Shown piece by piece: positions 36,486 through 46,451 of a stretch of DNA of 64,000 nt. A model generated the notes under the pieces. It saw nothing but the letters and a program-made list of their open reading frames with translations. It was not told the DNA's origin and did not search any database. A program made the position numbers and the translations under genes. Source of the DNA: Cyclobacteriaceae bacterium (GTDB taxonomy: Bacteria > Bacteroidota > Bacteroidia > Cytophagales > Cyclobacteriaceae); the NCBI GenBank assembly GCA_958296015.1, contig CATQIH010000001.1, forward strand, positions 124,001 to 188,000, in the 5' to 3' direction. Within the stretch, counting starts at the first letter, position 1. The number at the start of each line of letters is the position of its first letter.

Positions 36486-39400
36486 TTAAAAAGTGAGTTG
36501 AAGGTCTAGTCCGATGGTGCGGGTAGAGGGTGAACCTACCGCTTCCAGTCCTGGCGTGAGCTTACCATTGTTGACCACCGATTGCTCTGGATCGTAGGCC
36601 GGGAAATTTGTCCAGACAAACAGTTCGTTGCCATAGAGTGCCACCTGTGCGCTCTTAAATTTCCAGAAAGCAGGCAGATTATACGCAATACGCAGGTTTC
36701 TGAGTTTCAGAAAAGCTGTTTTGTATACATTTCCTTCAATCTGGTCGCGCTCATACATTGAATTATAATAGTAAGGCGCACCAGCCGAAACCGTATTGGG
36801 CACATACTCTCCGGATTCTTCGTCCAGCATCACGCCATCGCCAATGACCCCAAAGCGACCTTCTTCGTTCTGAATCCAGGTGCCGGAAGCCATGTCATAC
36901 TCCGAGCCGCTTTGGTAAGGGGCACCACTCTCCCGTCCGTATACTGTTTTTTGGGCCTTGCCGGTATAGCTCATCAGGAAGTGGGTGATAGAATAGGCAT
37001 TACCACCATGCTGGTAGTCAAACTGGAAAGAAAGGCTCAGGTTTTTGTAGTGCAGCGAATTAATCAGGCCCGCCCGCCAGTCAGGAAATACGTTGCCCAG
37101 GTAGTCTTCCTCATTGTCGCGCTGCGCCAGTCCGTCGTTGAAGATAATCTGGCCTTTGTACTTGTCATACCCTTTCCCGTAAATTCTACCCATCTGCTCG
37201 CCAGGCTGTGCCTTGACGATGACACGAGAACCCACATAGGAACCCAAAATATAGGTATCGATGATGCCCGGCACCAGTTCTTCCACCCGCCCTTTGTTGG
37301 CCGACCAGTTGGCGGAGATATCCCATCCAAAATGATCAGCGTAGATAGGCTTGGCAGTGAGCTGTAGCTCTATGCCCCGGTTGGAAACAGAACCAGCATT
37401 GAGCAAAGCATTCTGGTACCCGGAGGCCGGGTCTACGGGCATGGACAGAATCTGATCTTTGGTGACGGATTTGTAGAAAGTAGCGTCTAGGTTGAGGCGG
37501 TGTTCAAAAAAGTGTGCATTGAATCCTACCTCTACAGAGTTCGTTTTCTCCGGCTTCAGATCAGGATTAGGCCGGGTAGACGGATTGGAATACGCACCGG
37601 TGAGGGCATTGGAGGTTTGATAATACCGGTTTAACCGATAAGGATCAGTATCCGAACCTACCTGGGCAGCAGAGGCCCGGAATTTCAGATAAGAAAGTGC
37701 CGGGAAGTGGATATCGAACATTTCTGTGACATCTATAGCCAGCGCAGCCGACGGATAAAAATAGGAGTTATTGTCGGCAGGTAGCGTAGAGGTCCAGTCG
37801 TTTCTTCCGGTCACATCCAGAAAGATCATGTCTTTATAGTTTCCATTGATGATACCATAGGCTCCATAATGTTCTTCCTGTCTCCGGCTGGGTGATACCA
37901 GCGGGTCCTGCTGCGCATTGGCAATATTGAATACTCCCGGAATGATCAGCCCCTGTGCTTCGGCAGCGATGCCGTTTTCGTTGGCATACCGATGGTTGAA
38001 GCCGAGCGTTCCATTGAGATTGATATTGCCCAGCGACCAGTGTTGTGCCAGAATAATATCGGTATTGAGCAGCATGGCTTTCAGGTTCGATTCGCGGTAA
38101 TTTCCGTAAGCATTGCGTGGCTCTGACCAGGCCCTTTCCCGGGTTCTTAGTTCTGTATAAAAATCCAATCCCGTTCGGGCAGTTAATTTCAAGTCTTTGG
38201 TAAAATCATGCTCAAATTGAATTTTACCAAAAATGCGGTCTTTGTCCAGCGTGTTGATGGAATTATAGAGAATCCAGTAAGGGTTGGCACTCAGGGCAGC
38301 AATCTGGTTTTGCTGAATATCTTCCTGCCCATCGAGCCAGAGCTTATCGCGGTACCATGACAGGTTATCGTTGGCATTCAGCCAAAACACCTGGTAATGC
38401 GCGTTCTGCCGGTCATACCCTTCGGCAGGCAGGTTATCCGATGCCTGGTTGACGTAGTTGATTTTAGTAGAAAATTTTGATTTACCCGTTCTAATACCCG
38501 ATGACAGCGACAGGTTCAGGCGGTTGTACCCGGTGTTGGGCATGATGTATTTGTTATCCAAATAATCTACCGAGCCTCTGAAGTAAGCATTGTTGTTGCC
38601 TGCTTCTACAGATATGCCCGTGGTATTGGTGACGCCCGTTTCATAGAAGTCCCGCTCAATATTGTGGCTTTGCCAGGGTGTTTGTCCACCTGGTTTAAAC
38701 TCCCATATCTCTTCCTGTCGCTGAGGATCATACACAGCCGTATGCGGCGAATCGTACTGGTAAAAATCTTGTCCTATAAATTTTGGCCCCCAAGAGTGTC
38801 CGTTGCGGTTTTGAGGTCCGTCTGGGGAGTCTTTGAAAGCATAATAATCGTTCTCCGAGCGGTTGCCCGAACCAAACATGTGCTGGCGGGGTAACCAGCG
38901 ATTTACCTGCTGCAAAGAAGTGGAATGACGTAGATTGACCGTAAGGTCTTGATTGAACTTTCCGCTTTTGGTGGTAATCATCACCACACCATTGGCAGCC
39001 TGCGACCCATAAAGTGCCGCGGCAGAAGCACCTCTCAGTACGGTAACGTCCGCAATATCTTCAGGATTGAGTGCCGACAGACCGTCACCATAATCTACCG
39101 GAGCACCCAGATATGACCCTTCGCCGTCGCCGTTCTGGTCGTTGGTCACCGGCACACCGTCAATGACGATCAGGGCACGGTTGTTATCCAGGTTCAGAGA
39201 AGACTCTCCGCGCAATACAATGCGGGAAGAACCCAGGGGGCCGGTAGAACGGGTGAGCTGCATACCAGGTATTTTACCTGCCAGCGCCGTGGCCAGGTTA
39301 GGATTGCCGCCGCTGGTAATTTCCTTGTTTTCCAGTTTGGTGACCGAGTAACCCAAGTCCCTGGTTTCCCGCTCAATGCCCAGCGCGGTCACCACTACTT

Positions 39401-39848
39401 CGTTCAGGCTTTTGGTATCTTCTCTCATGCTTACCTGGACAACAGCACGGTCGTTTACGGTGATTTCTTCCGTGATGTAGCCTACAAAAGAGAAGATCAG
39501 CCGATTGGCACTGTCGGGCATATCCAGGCGAAAATTCCCTTCAATATCGCTAATCGTTCCCAGTGTAGTGCCTGCCACATTGACGTTGACACCAGGTAGC
39601 GGACTGCCGGAAGATTGATCGGTTACCGTACCCGAGACCTGCACAAACGCGGAAGATGCCTTTGGTGCTGCCTCAGCCCTGACCAGAGCCAGTGTATTTT
39701 TATCAAGAAATACGCTAATCTTCACTTCTTCCACTTTTTGGGCTATCACCTTGTTGGCCAGCAGGCCGGAGTATACCAGACAGACCAGTAGCAGGCCCGA
39801 AAGGGTGTGTCGGGTGCACATCAGTAATGTTTGCGTAATGTTTTTCAT
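36486..39848 (-). CDS. SusC/RagA-family TonB-linked transporter of the phosphoester locus
   Basis: A 1120-residue TonB-dependent outer membrane protein. It has a signal peptide ('SGLLLVCLVYSGLLANKVIAQ'), then a short stub 'VEEVKISVFLDKNTLALV' that looks like the start of an STN signalling domain but breaks off. After it come a carboxypeptidase-regulatory-like domain ('VSGTVTDQSSGSPLPGVNVNV'), a SusC plug ('LNEVVVTALGIERETRDLGYS', 'LRGASAAALYGSQAANGVVMI') and a barrel ending 'RTIGLDLQLTF'. Loci with an ECF sigma factor and FecR normally have a SusC with a full STN domain (about 50 residues). Its erosion here parallels destruction of fecR just upstream. It imports whatever the adjacent SusD-like protein binds. 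Confidence 0.94.
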   Translation of the reverse strand: MKNITQTLLMCTRHTLSGLLLVCLVYSGLLANKVIAQKVEEVKISVFLDKNTLALVRAEAAPKASSAFVQVSGTVTDQSSGSPLPGVNVNVAGTTLGTISDIEGNFRLDMPDSANRLIFSFVGYITEEITVNDRAVVQVSMREDTKSLNEVVVTALGIERETRDLGYSVTKLENKEITSGGNPNLATALAGKIPGMQLTRSTGPLGSSRIVLRGESSLNLDNNRALIVIDGVPVTNDQNGDGEGSYLGAPVDYGDGLSALNPEDIADVTVLRGASAAALYGSQAANGVVMITTKSGKFNQDLTVNLRHSTSLQQVNRWLPRQHMFGSGNRSENDYYAFKDSPDGPQNRNGHSWGPKFIGQDFYQYDSPHTAVYDPQRQEEIWEFKPGGQTPWQSHNIERDFYETGVTNTTGISVEAGNNNAYFRGSVDYLDNKYIMPNTGYNRLNLSLSSGIRTGKSKFSTKINYVNQASDNLPAEGYDRQNAHYQVFWLNANDNLSWYRDKLWLDGQEDIQQNQIAALSANPYWILYNSINTLDKDRIFGKIQFEHDFTKDLKLTARTGLDFYTELRTRERAWSEPRNAYGNYRESNLKAMLLNTDIILAQHWSLGNINLNGTLGFNHRYANENGIAAEAQGLIIPGVFNIANAQQDPLVSPSRRQEEHYGAYGIINGNYKDMIFLDVTGRNDWTSTLPADNNSYFYPSAALAIDVTEMFDIHFPALSYLKFRASAAQVGSDTDPYRLNRYYQTSNALTGAYSNPSTRPNPDLKPEKTNSVEVGFNAHFFEHRLNLDATFYKSVTKDQILSMPVDPASGYQNALLNAGSVSNRGIELQLTAKPIYADHFGWDISANWSANKGRVEELVPGIIDTYILGSYVGSRVIVKAQPGEQMGRIYGKGYDKYKGQIIFNDGLAQRDNEEDYLGNVFPDWRAGLINSLHYKNLSLSFQFDYQHGGNAYSITHFLMSYTGKAQKTVYGRESGAPYQSGSEYDMASGTWIQNEEGRFGVIGDGVMLDEESGEYVPNTVSAGAPYYYNSMYERDQIEGNVYKTAFLKLRNLRIAYNLPAFWKFKSAQVALYGNELFVWTNFPAYDPEQSVVNNGKLTPGLEAVGSPSTRTIGLDLQLTF

Positions 39849-39895
39849 TATATTGTCGTGGTTTTTATGGTTGCGAATCTGTTAAAGGCATTTTA

Positions 39896-40457
39896 TTATT
39901 TCGTTTGATATCCGGTTCCTGAAAGTGTGACGGTGTCTTCATGAAAATTATACTGAAGATTGTTGATATAACTCACAGAGCGTATCTTACTGGTGGTGTT
40001 CAGTTTCACTTCAGTACCGTCCGGAAGGGTAAGCATAGCAAAGACACACTAAGCTAATACTGGCGGCAGTGCCCAGCCAGCGACGGGTCTTTTGTTGCTT
40101 CACCGGTAGATTCTCAGCTTTCAGGGCGTCTATTCTTTGATTGAGTTGTTGTTTGGCTACGTTGAGGTTAAAAGTATACTACGGTACAGTTTCGGTTTGT
40201 GGAGACACAAACCGAGGCGCGAAGGCCGTGGGCTGTGTCCTCACAGCCCACTTTAAGCCAAATGTACCGTAGTATAGGTTAAAAGACCTGCTGTTTTTCG
40301 TTCCCAGGCAGATATTTTTGAAGATTACAGATTCTTCCGAATGTACTTTTTTCCAATACTCCAACACCACAAGCTCATCTTTGTCAGGTTGATGAGATAG
40401 GTGTTTGCTAACGAGTAGGTAGATTTCGTGTTGTGACATAGAAATGTTATTCTTCAC
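39896..40457 (-). pseudogene. fecR anti-sigma gene, disrupted by MITE-A and internal deletions
   Basis: The N-terminal cytoplasmic part is intact ('MSQHEIYLLVSKHLSHQPD', 'LEYWKKVHSEESVIFKNI'), then MITE-A copy 3 interrupts it after 'SRSFN'. Removing the element and one 9-bp repeat restores 'RSFNLNVAKQQLNQRIDALK' and the membrane helix 'WLGTAASISLVCLCY'. Beyond that the frame is lost. A shifted frame shows only 'LTLPDGTEVKLNTTSKI', part of the FecR domain, directly joined to 'SYINNLQYNFHEDTVTLSG', the DUF4974-like end, so most of the periplasmic domain has been deleted. It sits between the ECF sigma gene and susC, the standard position of fecR. The product cannot act as an anti-sigma factor in trans-envelope signalling. 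Confidence 0.88.
40175..40276 (+). mobile_element. MITE-A copy 3 (102 bp, in fecR)
   Basis: Identical to copy 1 over 102 bases. Flanked by the exact 9-bp direct repeat GGTTAAAAG (40166-40174 and 40277-40285). The host reading frame continues through most of the element and stops at a TAG in the distal terminal repeat. Deleting the element plus one repeat copy restores the host frame, proving insertion into an existing gene. Confidence 0.97.
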
Positions 40458-40533
40458 CTACATCACGCGAAATGATACCACGTACCCCTATCTGTTAATA
40501 TTAAAGAATTGTGAAGTTAATGTTAATCAAAGT

Positions 40534-41079
40534 TCATTTGGATAAGTGTTGGTCAATGCTGGCTGATTCACGAAGAGATTTGAGTGCTTTGCTCATTTGA
40601 TTTTCCACAGTTTTTTCTGAAATCTCCAGCAGGTCAGCAATTTCCTGATAAGTAAAGCTATCTGTACGATGCAACACAAAGACCATTCTACAACGGTTGG
40701 GTAAGCCATCAATACGGTCTTGCCAGCCCTGCATGTTTTCCTGGTGAATCAGCAAGGCATCAGGCTCCTGTGCCGGATCTTGCCGGATTTCTTCCTGTAG
40801 AGTTTCATATCGAAAAGAAGGACGCCGCATATAACTGACGGCTTGGTTTCTGGCAGCTTTGTAAAGGTACGACTTGATGCTGCCGGTAATTTTGAGGGTT
40901 TTCCGTTTTACCCAAATATTAAAAAATACGTCGGATACAATCTCTTCTGCCAGCATTGCATCACCCACATAAGCGTTTACAAAAGGGCATAATGCATCAA
41001 AATAACGCTCAAAAAGATAATTCAAAGCTCCCCGGTCATCATTTTGTACGGCATTAAATAATTTTTGCTGGTCTATCAT
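40534..41079 (-). CDS. ECF-type RNA polymerase sigma-70 factor (FecI-like)
   Basis: A 181-residue protein with region 2 ('DRGALNYLFERYFDALCPFVN', 'AEEIVSDVFFNIWVKR') and region 4 ('LPNRCRMVFVLHRTDSFTYQEIADLLEISEKTVENQMSKALKSLRE'). This is the standard two-domain layout and length of Bacteroidota ECF sigma factors acting with FecR. It is the first gene of the minus-strand run toward fecR (77 bases on), SusC, SusD, EEP and YncE-phosphoesterase, and probably drives that operon. With its FecR partner destroyed it may be unregulated or, for FecR types that also activate, non-functional; this is inference. Confidence 0.93.
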   Translation of the reverse strand: MIDQQKLFNAVQNDDRGALNYLFERYFDALCPFVNAYVGDAMLAEEIVSDVFFNIWVKRKTLKITGSIKSYLYKAARNQAVSYMRRPSFRYETLQEEIRQDPAQEPDALLIHQENMQGWQDRIDGLPNRCRMVFVLHRTDSFTYQEIADLLEISEKTVENQMSKALKSLRESASIDQHLSK

Positions 41080-41213
41080 GGCATGTCCCTTTTTTCCAAA
41101 GAGAACACATCAGCAGTAGATTCAATAAAAAATGAGGTTATCATTTTGTTATCAATCGGAGCGATGAAGGCAAACTGCTATGGCTCAATGTAGGGTCTCA
41201 TTTTTGAAATACA

Positions 41214-43532
41214 CTAAAAATAAACCCTCGCTGCCACCCAGGCACTTCTGCCGTAGCCATCTACCCCGGAGCCGTGTACCCGATAGTAAGTATCTAGCAG
41301 GTTTTGCCATCCTGCATGTAGAGAAAACCGGTCGTGCGTATAACCGGCATACAGGTTCACCACCTGCCATCCAGGCGTTCCCCCAGGGTTGATGCGATGG
41401 TCGTCCAGGTCGCCGCCGGAAAGACGATCCTGCCTGCCGGCAAACAACCACTCGGCACGGGCACTGATCCCATTGGCATGAAAATACTGTAACCCCAGCC
41501 TGCCATTGAGTGGAGGAATCCGGCGCATAGGTTCTTCATCGCTGGTGTTTTGTCCATACGTATAGGTAAGGCTGCCAAAAGCCGTAAGTTGCGTGGTGAG
41601 GGTTACCTCCGTTTCAGCTTCTATGCCCTGTATATATGAATTGTCTACATTCTGCTTGCGATACACCGGAAAACCTTCGTACGTATCGCTGCCCTGAAAA
41701 GTAGCGAGTACACGGGCAATCAGGTTGGATAACCGGGTACGATAGAACAGCAAAGCACCTGAGATGCGGTCGGCTTTGGTCTTGATGCCTGTCTCTATGG
41801 TTATAGACTTCTCCGGGGACAGGTTGCTGATGGGGACTTCAAAGCCGGAGTCAAAGCTGCCAAACTTGGTGAGATCGTCTATGTTGGGTGCCCGGAAGCC
41901 GGAGTTGAGGGCCGCCACAAGGCGTAGACCGGGAAGCACCGCATAGGAAGCGGCTGCATTGCCTACTACAGCCGTCGGACTGTTATAGATATTACCGAAG
42001 GCAGCGTCGGTAGCCGTAACCCGGAAGGTGTTGATGCGACCGCCATAGGTGAGCGTAAGCCGGGCAAAGTCCAGCGTATGGAGCGTAAAGAGGGCAAGGC
42101 TGGCCGACCGGGCACTGGCAGGATAGGCACCGCGTTTTTCGGTTACCAGGTTGTTCTCCAAATCAGTCTCCGTTGCCTGACTGCGAACCCGGTCATAGTA
42201 AAACTCCAAACCGGATGTGATGCTGTAAAAAGAGGCAGGTTCAGCACGTACTTCCAGCATACCGCCGTAGGTGTTTACCGCATCGCGCTCTCTGGCCAGT
42301 AGATTTTCATTTTGCCGCTGCTTGATGCGCCCTTCTACCGAACGGTTCAGTGAGACTGTAGCAGTGATTTGCTTGAACCATCGGCTGCTGTTGAACATTT
42401 CCCAGCGGACATAGCCCAAACGGCGGTCTTGCGGATCAAACTTCCAGGTCTGGTAGAGCGGTCTACCAGGGGGTTCCCAGGGTTGTAGGGCAGTCTGATC
42501 CCAACGGTGGACGTTATTTTGGTCCAGGAACTGGTAGGCAAGCGTCAGGCGTTGCCGACTGGTGAGGCGAAAGATCGCTTTCATGTCAGAAGAAAGTTCT
42601 CCATAGCCGGAAGGCGTGAGCTTACGACCCCCACCGGCGATGAGGTCGCCGAAATGACGGACGGAAAAGCCTCCGTAGAAAGCCGCACGGGAACCGCTGA
42701 CGGTGAGTTCGGCGCGGCCACTTCGTTCCATGCCGCCGGTCATCCATTTACCGTAAGCATTGCCCGACACATGAAAGCCATCGCTAAAGGCAGGGCTTTT
42801 GGTGAGCACCTGGATGACACCGCCCATGGCATCGCTGCCATAGGCTACGGAGCCGGAACCCCGGATCACTTCTATCTGCCGGATGCTGTTGGGGTCTATG
42901 GTGTTGAAATACTGGTTGGGTCCGTAGCGCGAAATAGCATTGTTGAGGCGAATACCGTCTATCATCTGTAGGGTTTGGTTACCCGTCATGCCCCGGATGA
43001 AGGGTGAACCACCACCGTGATTGGTCTTTTGTACCCACACGCCCGGTAAGCCAAAAAGTGCCTCTGCCGCCGACCGGGGCGCATACTGCACCAGTTGCGA
43101 CTGATTTAACACTGCAACGGCCTGTGGGCTTTCAAACTGTGGCTGAGGCATACGTTGCGCTGTCACAATCACTTCTTTGTTCAGCAGCATGATGCCCGGC
43201 TGTAGGGTGATCGTTCCCAGGTCGGTGGCTGTCTTGCCTACCACAATGTCTAGCTTGAACGCCTCAAAGCCTACTTTGCTGATGCTCAATAGAGAATCGC
43301 CAGGGGCCAAATCCAGGCTGAAATGACCTGCTTTGTCGCTGACCGTACCATTCAGACTGTTGACTACGCTGATGTTGGCATCGGCTACTGGTTGGCGGGA
43401 AGTGGCTTCCAGCAGGGTGCCTTGTACGCGTTGTGCATAGGCAATGATCGGAAGTAGCCATAGCAGTAAAGCATAACCCAGCGTACGCTGTATTTTAGGA
43501 AGGTAGATGTATTTTTTAAGGTAAACCGGCAT
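41214..43532 (-). CDS. TonB-dependent receptor with carboxypeptidase-like N-terminal domain
   Basis: A 772-residue outer membrane receptor from the ATG at 43532 (MPVYLKKY...). It has a signal segment ('LGYALLLWLLPIIAYAQ'), a CarboxypepD_reg-like domain ('VQGTLLEATSRQPVADANISV'), a plug ('APRSAAEALFGLPGVWVQKTN', 'GSPFIRGMTGNQTLQMIDGI', 'IEVIRGSGSVAYGSDAMGGVI') and a barrel ending 'SGVDGYGRSAWVAARVYF'. It is a conventional TonB receptor rather than SusC, similar to those for siderophores, vitamins or small organics. The YncE-phosphoesterase gene lies directly upstream in the same direction, so the two are an operon and the receptor may import the product released by that enzyme. The aromatic terminal Phe is the usual barrel-insertion signal. 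Confidence 0.92.
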   Translation of the reverse strand: MPVYLKKYIYLPKIQRTLGYALLLWLLPIIAYAQRVQGTLLEATSRQPVADANISVVNSLNGTVSDKAGHFSLDLAPGDSLLSISKVGFEAFKLDIVVGKTATDLGTITLQPGIMLLNKEVIVTAQRMPQPQFESPQAVAVLNQSQLVQYAPRSAAEALFGLPGVWVQKTNHGGGSPFIRGMTGNQTLQMIDGIRLNNAISRYGPNQYFNTIDPNSIRQIEVIRGSGSVAYGSDAMGGVIQVLTKSPAFSDGFHVSGNAYGKWMTGGMERSGRAELTVSGSRAAFYGGFSVRHFGDLIAGGGRKLTPSGYGELSSDMKAIFRLTSRQRLTLAYQFLDQNNVHRWDQTALQPWEPPGRPLYQTWKFDPQDRRLGYVRWEMFNSSRWFKQITATVSLNRSVEGRIKQRQNENLLARERDAVNTYGGMLEVRAEPASFYSITSGLEFYYDRVRSQATETDLENNLVTEKRGAYPASARSASLALFTLHTLDFARLTLTYGGRINTFRVTATDAAFGNIYNSPTAVVGNAAASYAVLPGLRLVAALNSGFRAPNIDDLTKFGSFDSGFEVPISNLSPEKSITIETGIKTKADRISGALLFYRTRLSNLIARVLATFQGSDTYEGFPVYRKQNVDNSYIQGIEAETEVTLTTQLTAFGSLTYTYGQNTSDEEPMRRIPPLNGRLGLQYFHANGISARAEWLFAGRQDRLSGGDLDDHRINPGGTPGWQVVNLYAGYTHDRFSLHAGWQNLLDTYYRVHGSGVDGYGRSAWVAARVYF

Positions 43533-43562
43533 GTTACTTATTGTCTTGAAATGCAGCACTAA

Positions 43563-46451
43563 TTAATTATTTTTCTTTTTAGGGTATTGATCTTCCCGCA
43601 GTGGGTTGCTCATGCGTTCGCGCTGCTCAATGGCTTCCTCGTCGCGCTGGTCGGCAGCCCTTTGAAAGTCTTCCGGGTCATCGAGCTGGGGAGAAGTGAC
43701 GACGGCTTTCCAATCGAAGTTTTCGTCAAAGGGATCCAGGGCTTTTTGCGGGTCAAAGATGCGTGGATCTACTGCATCAGCATCATAGGGGGTGGTATCG
43801 GCCTGGGCGGTAAACATATCCGACAGGTCGGTAGCCGTGGCATCGTACTGGTTGAGGTAAGGAATGCCGAGGATGTTCCAGAAGGTCTTGAAGATGCTGC
43901 CGAAGCTGTAGTGTCGGTGACTGACGTAGTGCTTTTTGGCATACGGTGAGTAGACCATCAGCAGACTACGGTGGGCATCTATGTGGTCTACGCCATCCTG
44001 GGAATCGTCTTCGGTCACCACAATCGTCATATCTTTCCAGTAAGGTGTGTGCGATAAGAACTCAACAACTCTACCCAGTGCCAGGTCGTTGTCTGCCATG
44101 TAACTTTCGCGAAAGGGAAAACCCGCCGCAGGACGATCACCGGCACCATGATCGTTGGGCAGGATGATGGTGAGCACCTGGGGCATCGTCTTGCCTGCGC
44201 CCATCCATCGCTCTTCGAACTCCTGTATGAATACATCGGCACGAAACTGGTCGGGGATAGCCATGTTGTAGGTAGCATACTGGCGGGAGGTTTTGTCGTA
44301 CAAAGGACCCGGAATAGGATAATTGACCAGAGGACGAACACCAAAGTACTTGAGGGTGGAATCGGCGTAACTACTGGCCAGCTCCACCCCAAAGCCGAAG
44401 TTGAAGAAACTAACCTGACTGCGGTCAAGATGGTCCCAGAGCGAACCGGCTTCGTTGTAGTCTTCGGGATAAATAGTCCCGGAAGAGCCTACCAGCCCAT
44501 AATTGCCGGGTGCCTTGGAACCCCGTACTACATCCCGTTTGCCCCCGTAGGCAGCCGATACACTGGTCTCCACCCATTCGTTAGGATAAGTACTCACCAG
44601 CCACCGGTGCCCGTCGGCAGAGTGGTCGGAGTCTACGTAGAAGTTGTCGGCCATGGCAAACCGCTGGCTGAGCAGCAAATGATTAGGCATAACGGTGGCG
44701 CTGTCTACGCTTTGGTCACCGGCTTTGTTGGTAAAAGAAACGTGTTGCCCATACCGGGCCAGGGAAGGCTCGCCCTGCCCGTCAGCCACCTGCCCAAACA
44801 CCTCGTCATAGGTGCGGTTTTCTTTAGAAATAAATACGATATGTTTGATCGGCGATGCCTTCTGCCCGGGATACAAGGGAATAGGATTATCCGCTCGGGC
44901 ATCCCACTGCGGATCGTTGTCGGGAATAAAGTCATAGTTGTTTTCAATAACCTGTTGGGTCAACCGGGGAAGGGCTGTATCGGCAGGAATATCCATGAGG
45001 GTAACAGCACCTTTCATCAGGCGACCAATATTGCTGCCTGCCGGTCCCGGTGCAAAGTCAGGGCCGCCATTAGGACCGCTACCGTAACCTTTGGCATTGG
45101 CCACGATAAGTTGGCGACCATCCGGGCTGACAGCCAGTTTGGAAGGAAACCAGCCTACGGGAATATGTCCGATGACTTTCATAGAGTCTATGGCGATGAC
45201 GGCTACCGCATTGATACCTGCCTCGGCCACATATAGCCGCTGCTGGTCGGGCGACAGGGCCAATCCGAAGGGAATGACGCCCCGCAGGTAGTGCAGGCGT
45301 TCATCGGGTTGTAGGTAGATGTTCTGCACCACCGTATCCTGTTGCGTACTGATCACGGAGATACAGTCGTTGTTGCCGTTACTGACAAAGACATACTTAT
45401 CGGTAGCCACCAGCGAATTAGGACTGGCCCCGCCCACAGCTTCGTATTCATGCCCGTCATGTCCACCACGTGGAAAGCCTTCTATCGTTTGCCCTACCAG
45501 GATGCCTGTTTTGGTTTTGGCTGTTACCAGCATATCTTCCTGCAAGTCTACCGTCCACACTGAGCAGGACTCCGGTACATTCGGATCGCCCAGACCAGGA
45601 ATTTGTACCGAATCATTGTGCACTCCTTCTTTCATTGCTTTGCTACCATACGCGGAAGCAGGAAAACGCAGTGCTTTTTCTTTCAGCGTAGCCGGGCCTT
45701 GATCCGGGTCGACAACTGGTTGGTACTCGAACATACCCACGTTGGCAATATATGCTTTCTGTCCGTCAGGAGAAAGAGCGAGGCCAAACGGGTAGCGTCC
45801 GGTCTTTACGTTTTTGATGATCCTGCGGCTGTCTACATCTACCACGGCCATTCGGAAACCGATCTGGTCCAGCACGTAGAGCGTTTTGCCATCCAGGCTG
45901 AGCTTCATATCGCCCAGGTAACCATTTGTATAGTCATTGCCATTGGGAGCCGTTACTGCCAGGTCTATCACGCCCTTCGGCTGACCAGAAGGTATGTCAA
46001 AGATATAGACCTTGTTTTCCTGTCCACCGGCAACGTATACTGTTTGGTTGTCGGGCGAGATGGCCAGCCCCATGAAGACCGCCCCCAGCAGGTCTTCGTC
46101 GTTTTCGGCCCCTTCGGGAATCTGCCGGACAACGGGCTGGCTGCCTGTGATATTACTGATGACAGAGATAGAGAAAGGACCGGTACCGGAGTTGGCGCTG
46201 ATGGCGGTTTGCCCGTCCGGGCTAAGCACCAGGCCGTAGGGATGAGGGGCTACGCGAAAGGTTTTGCCGTAGGGTGTCAGCAAGCGGCCGTTGGGCAGAA
46301 TGGTTGTGCCGGTGGTATCCAGGTGCGTATAGCGGTCGTGGGCTGGTGCCTGGGCGATCCATCGGGTAGTAGCGGGTTCCTGCGAACCGGAGCAGGCGGC
46401 CAGGAATAATACGGAGTAGAGCAATAAGCAGGGATAGGGGAGGTTTGGCAT
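43563..46451 (-). CDS. YncE-propeller / phosphoesterase (PF04185-type) fusion lipoprotein
   Basis: A 962-residue lipoprotein (lipobox 'LFLAAC', Cys 20). Residues about 45-500 form a YncE-like beta-propeller ('PHPYGLVLSPDGQTAISANSG', 'KTGRYPFGLALSPDGQKAYIANVG', 'GWFPSKLAVSPDGRQLIVANAKG'). From about 540 a phosphoesterase domain of the PF04185 (phospholipase C/acid phosphatase-like) type follows: 'VFISKENRTYDEVFGQVADG', 'NFYVDSDHSADGHRW', 'LPNDHGAGDRPAAG', 'VVTEDDSQDGVDHIDAHRS'. The last residues are strongly charged. Fusions of this kind are annotated as bifunctional YncE/alkaline phosphatase-family proteins and their substrates are poorly known. Divergent from the phosphodiesterase at 46863 and in an operon with the TonB receptor downstream. 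Confidence 0.9.
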   Translation of the reverse strand: MPNLPYPCLLLYSVLFLAACSGSQEPATTRWIAQAPAHDRYTHLDTTGTTILPNGRLLTPYGKTFRVAPHPYGLVLSPDGQTAISANSGTGPFSISVISNITGSQPVVRQIPEGAENDEDLLGAVFMGLAISPDNQTVYVAGGQENKVYIFDIPSGQPKGVIDLAVTAPNGNDYTNGYLGDMKLSLDGKTLYVLDQIGFRMAVVDVDSRRIIKNVKTGRYPFGLALSPDGQKAYIANVGMFEYQPVVDPDQGPATLKEKALRFPASAYGSKAMKEGVHNDSVQIPGLGDPNVPESCSVWTVDLQEDMLVTAKTKTGILVGQTIEGFPRGGHDGHEYEAVGGASPNSLVATDKYVFVSNGNNDCISVISTQQDTVVQNIYLQPDERLHYLRGVIPFGLALSPDQQRLYVAEAGINAVAVIAIDSMKVIGHIPVGWFPSKLAVSPDGRQLIVANAKGYGSGPNGGPDFAPGPAGSNIGRLMKGAVTLMDIPADTALPRLTQQVIENNYDFIPDNDPQWDARADNPIPLYPGQKASPIKHIVFISKENRTYDEVFGQVADGQGEPSLARYGQHVSFTNKAGDQSVDSATVMPNHLLLSQRFAMADNFYVDSDHSADGHRWLVSTYPNEWVETSVSAAYGGKRDVVRGSKAPGNYGLVGSSGTIYPEDYNEAGSLWDHLDRSQVSFFNFGFGVELASSYADSTLKYFGVRPLVNYPIPGPLYDKTSRQYATYNMAIPDQFRADVFIQEFEERWMGAGKTMPQVLTIILPNDHGAGDRPAAGFPFRESYMADNDLALGRVVEFLSHTPYWKDMTIVVTEDDSQDGVDHIDAHRSLLMVYSPYAKKHYVSHRHYSFGSIFKTFWNILGIPYLNQYDATATDLSDMFTAQADTTPYDADAVDPRIFDPQKALDPFDENFDWKAVVTSPQLDDPEDFQRAADQRDEEAIEQRERMSNPLREDQYPKKKNN

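Noticed and set aside
44148-45236. 362-residue plus-strand ORF opposite the second YncE-phosphoesterase
   Set aside because: Shadow ORF; the minus-strand frame has full domain support.
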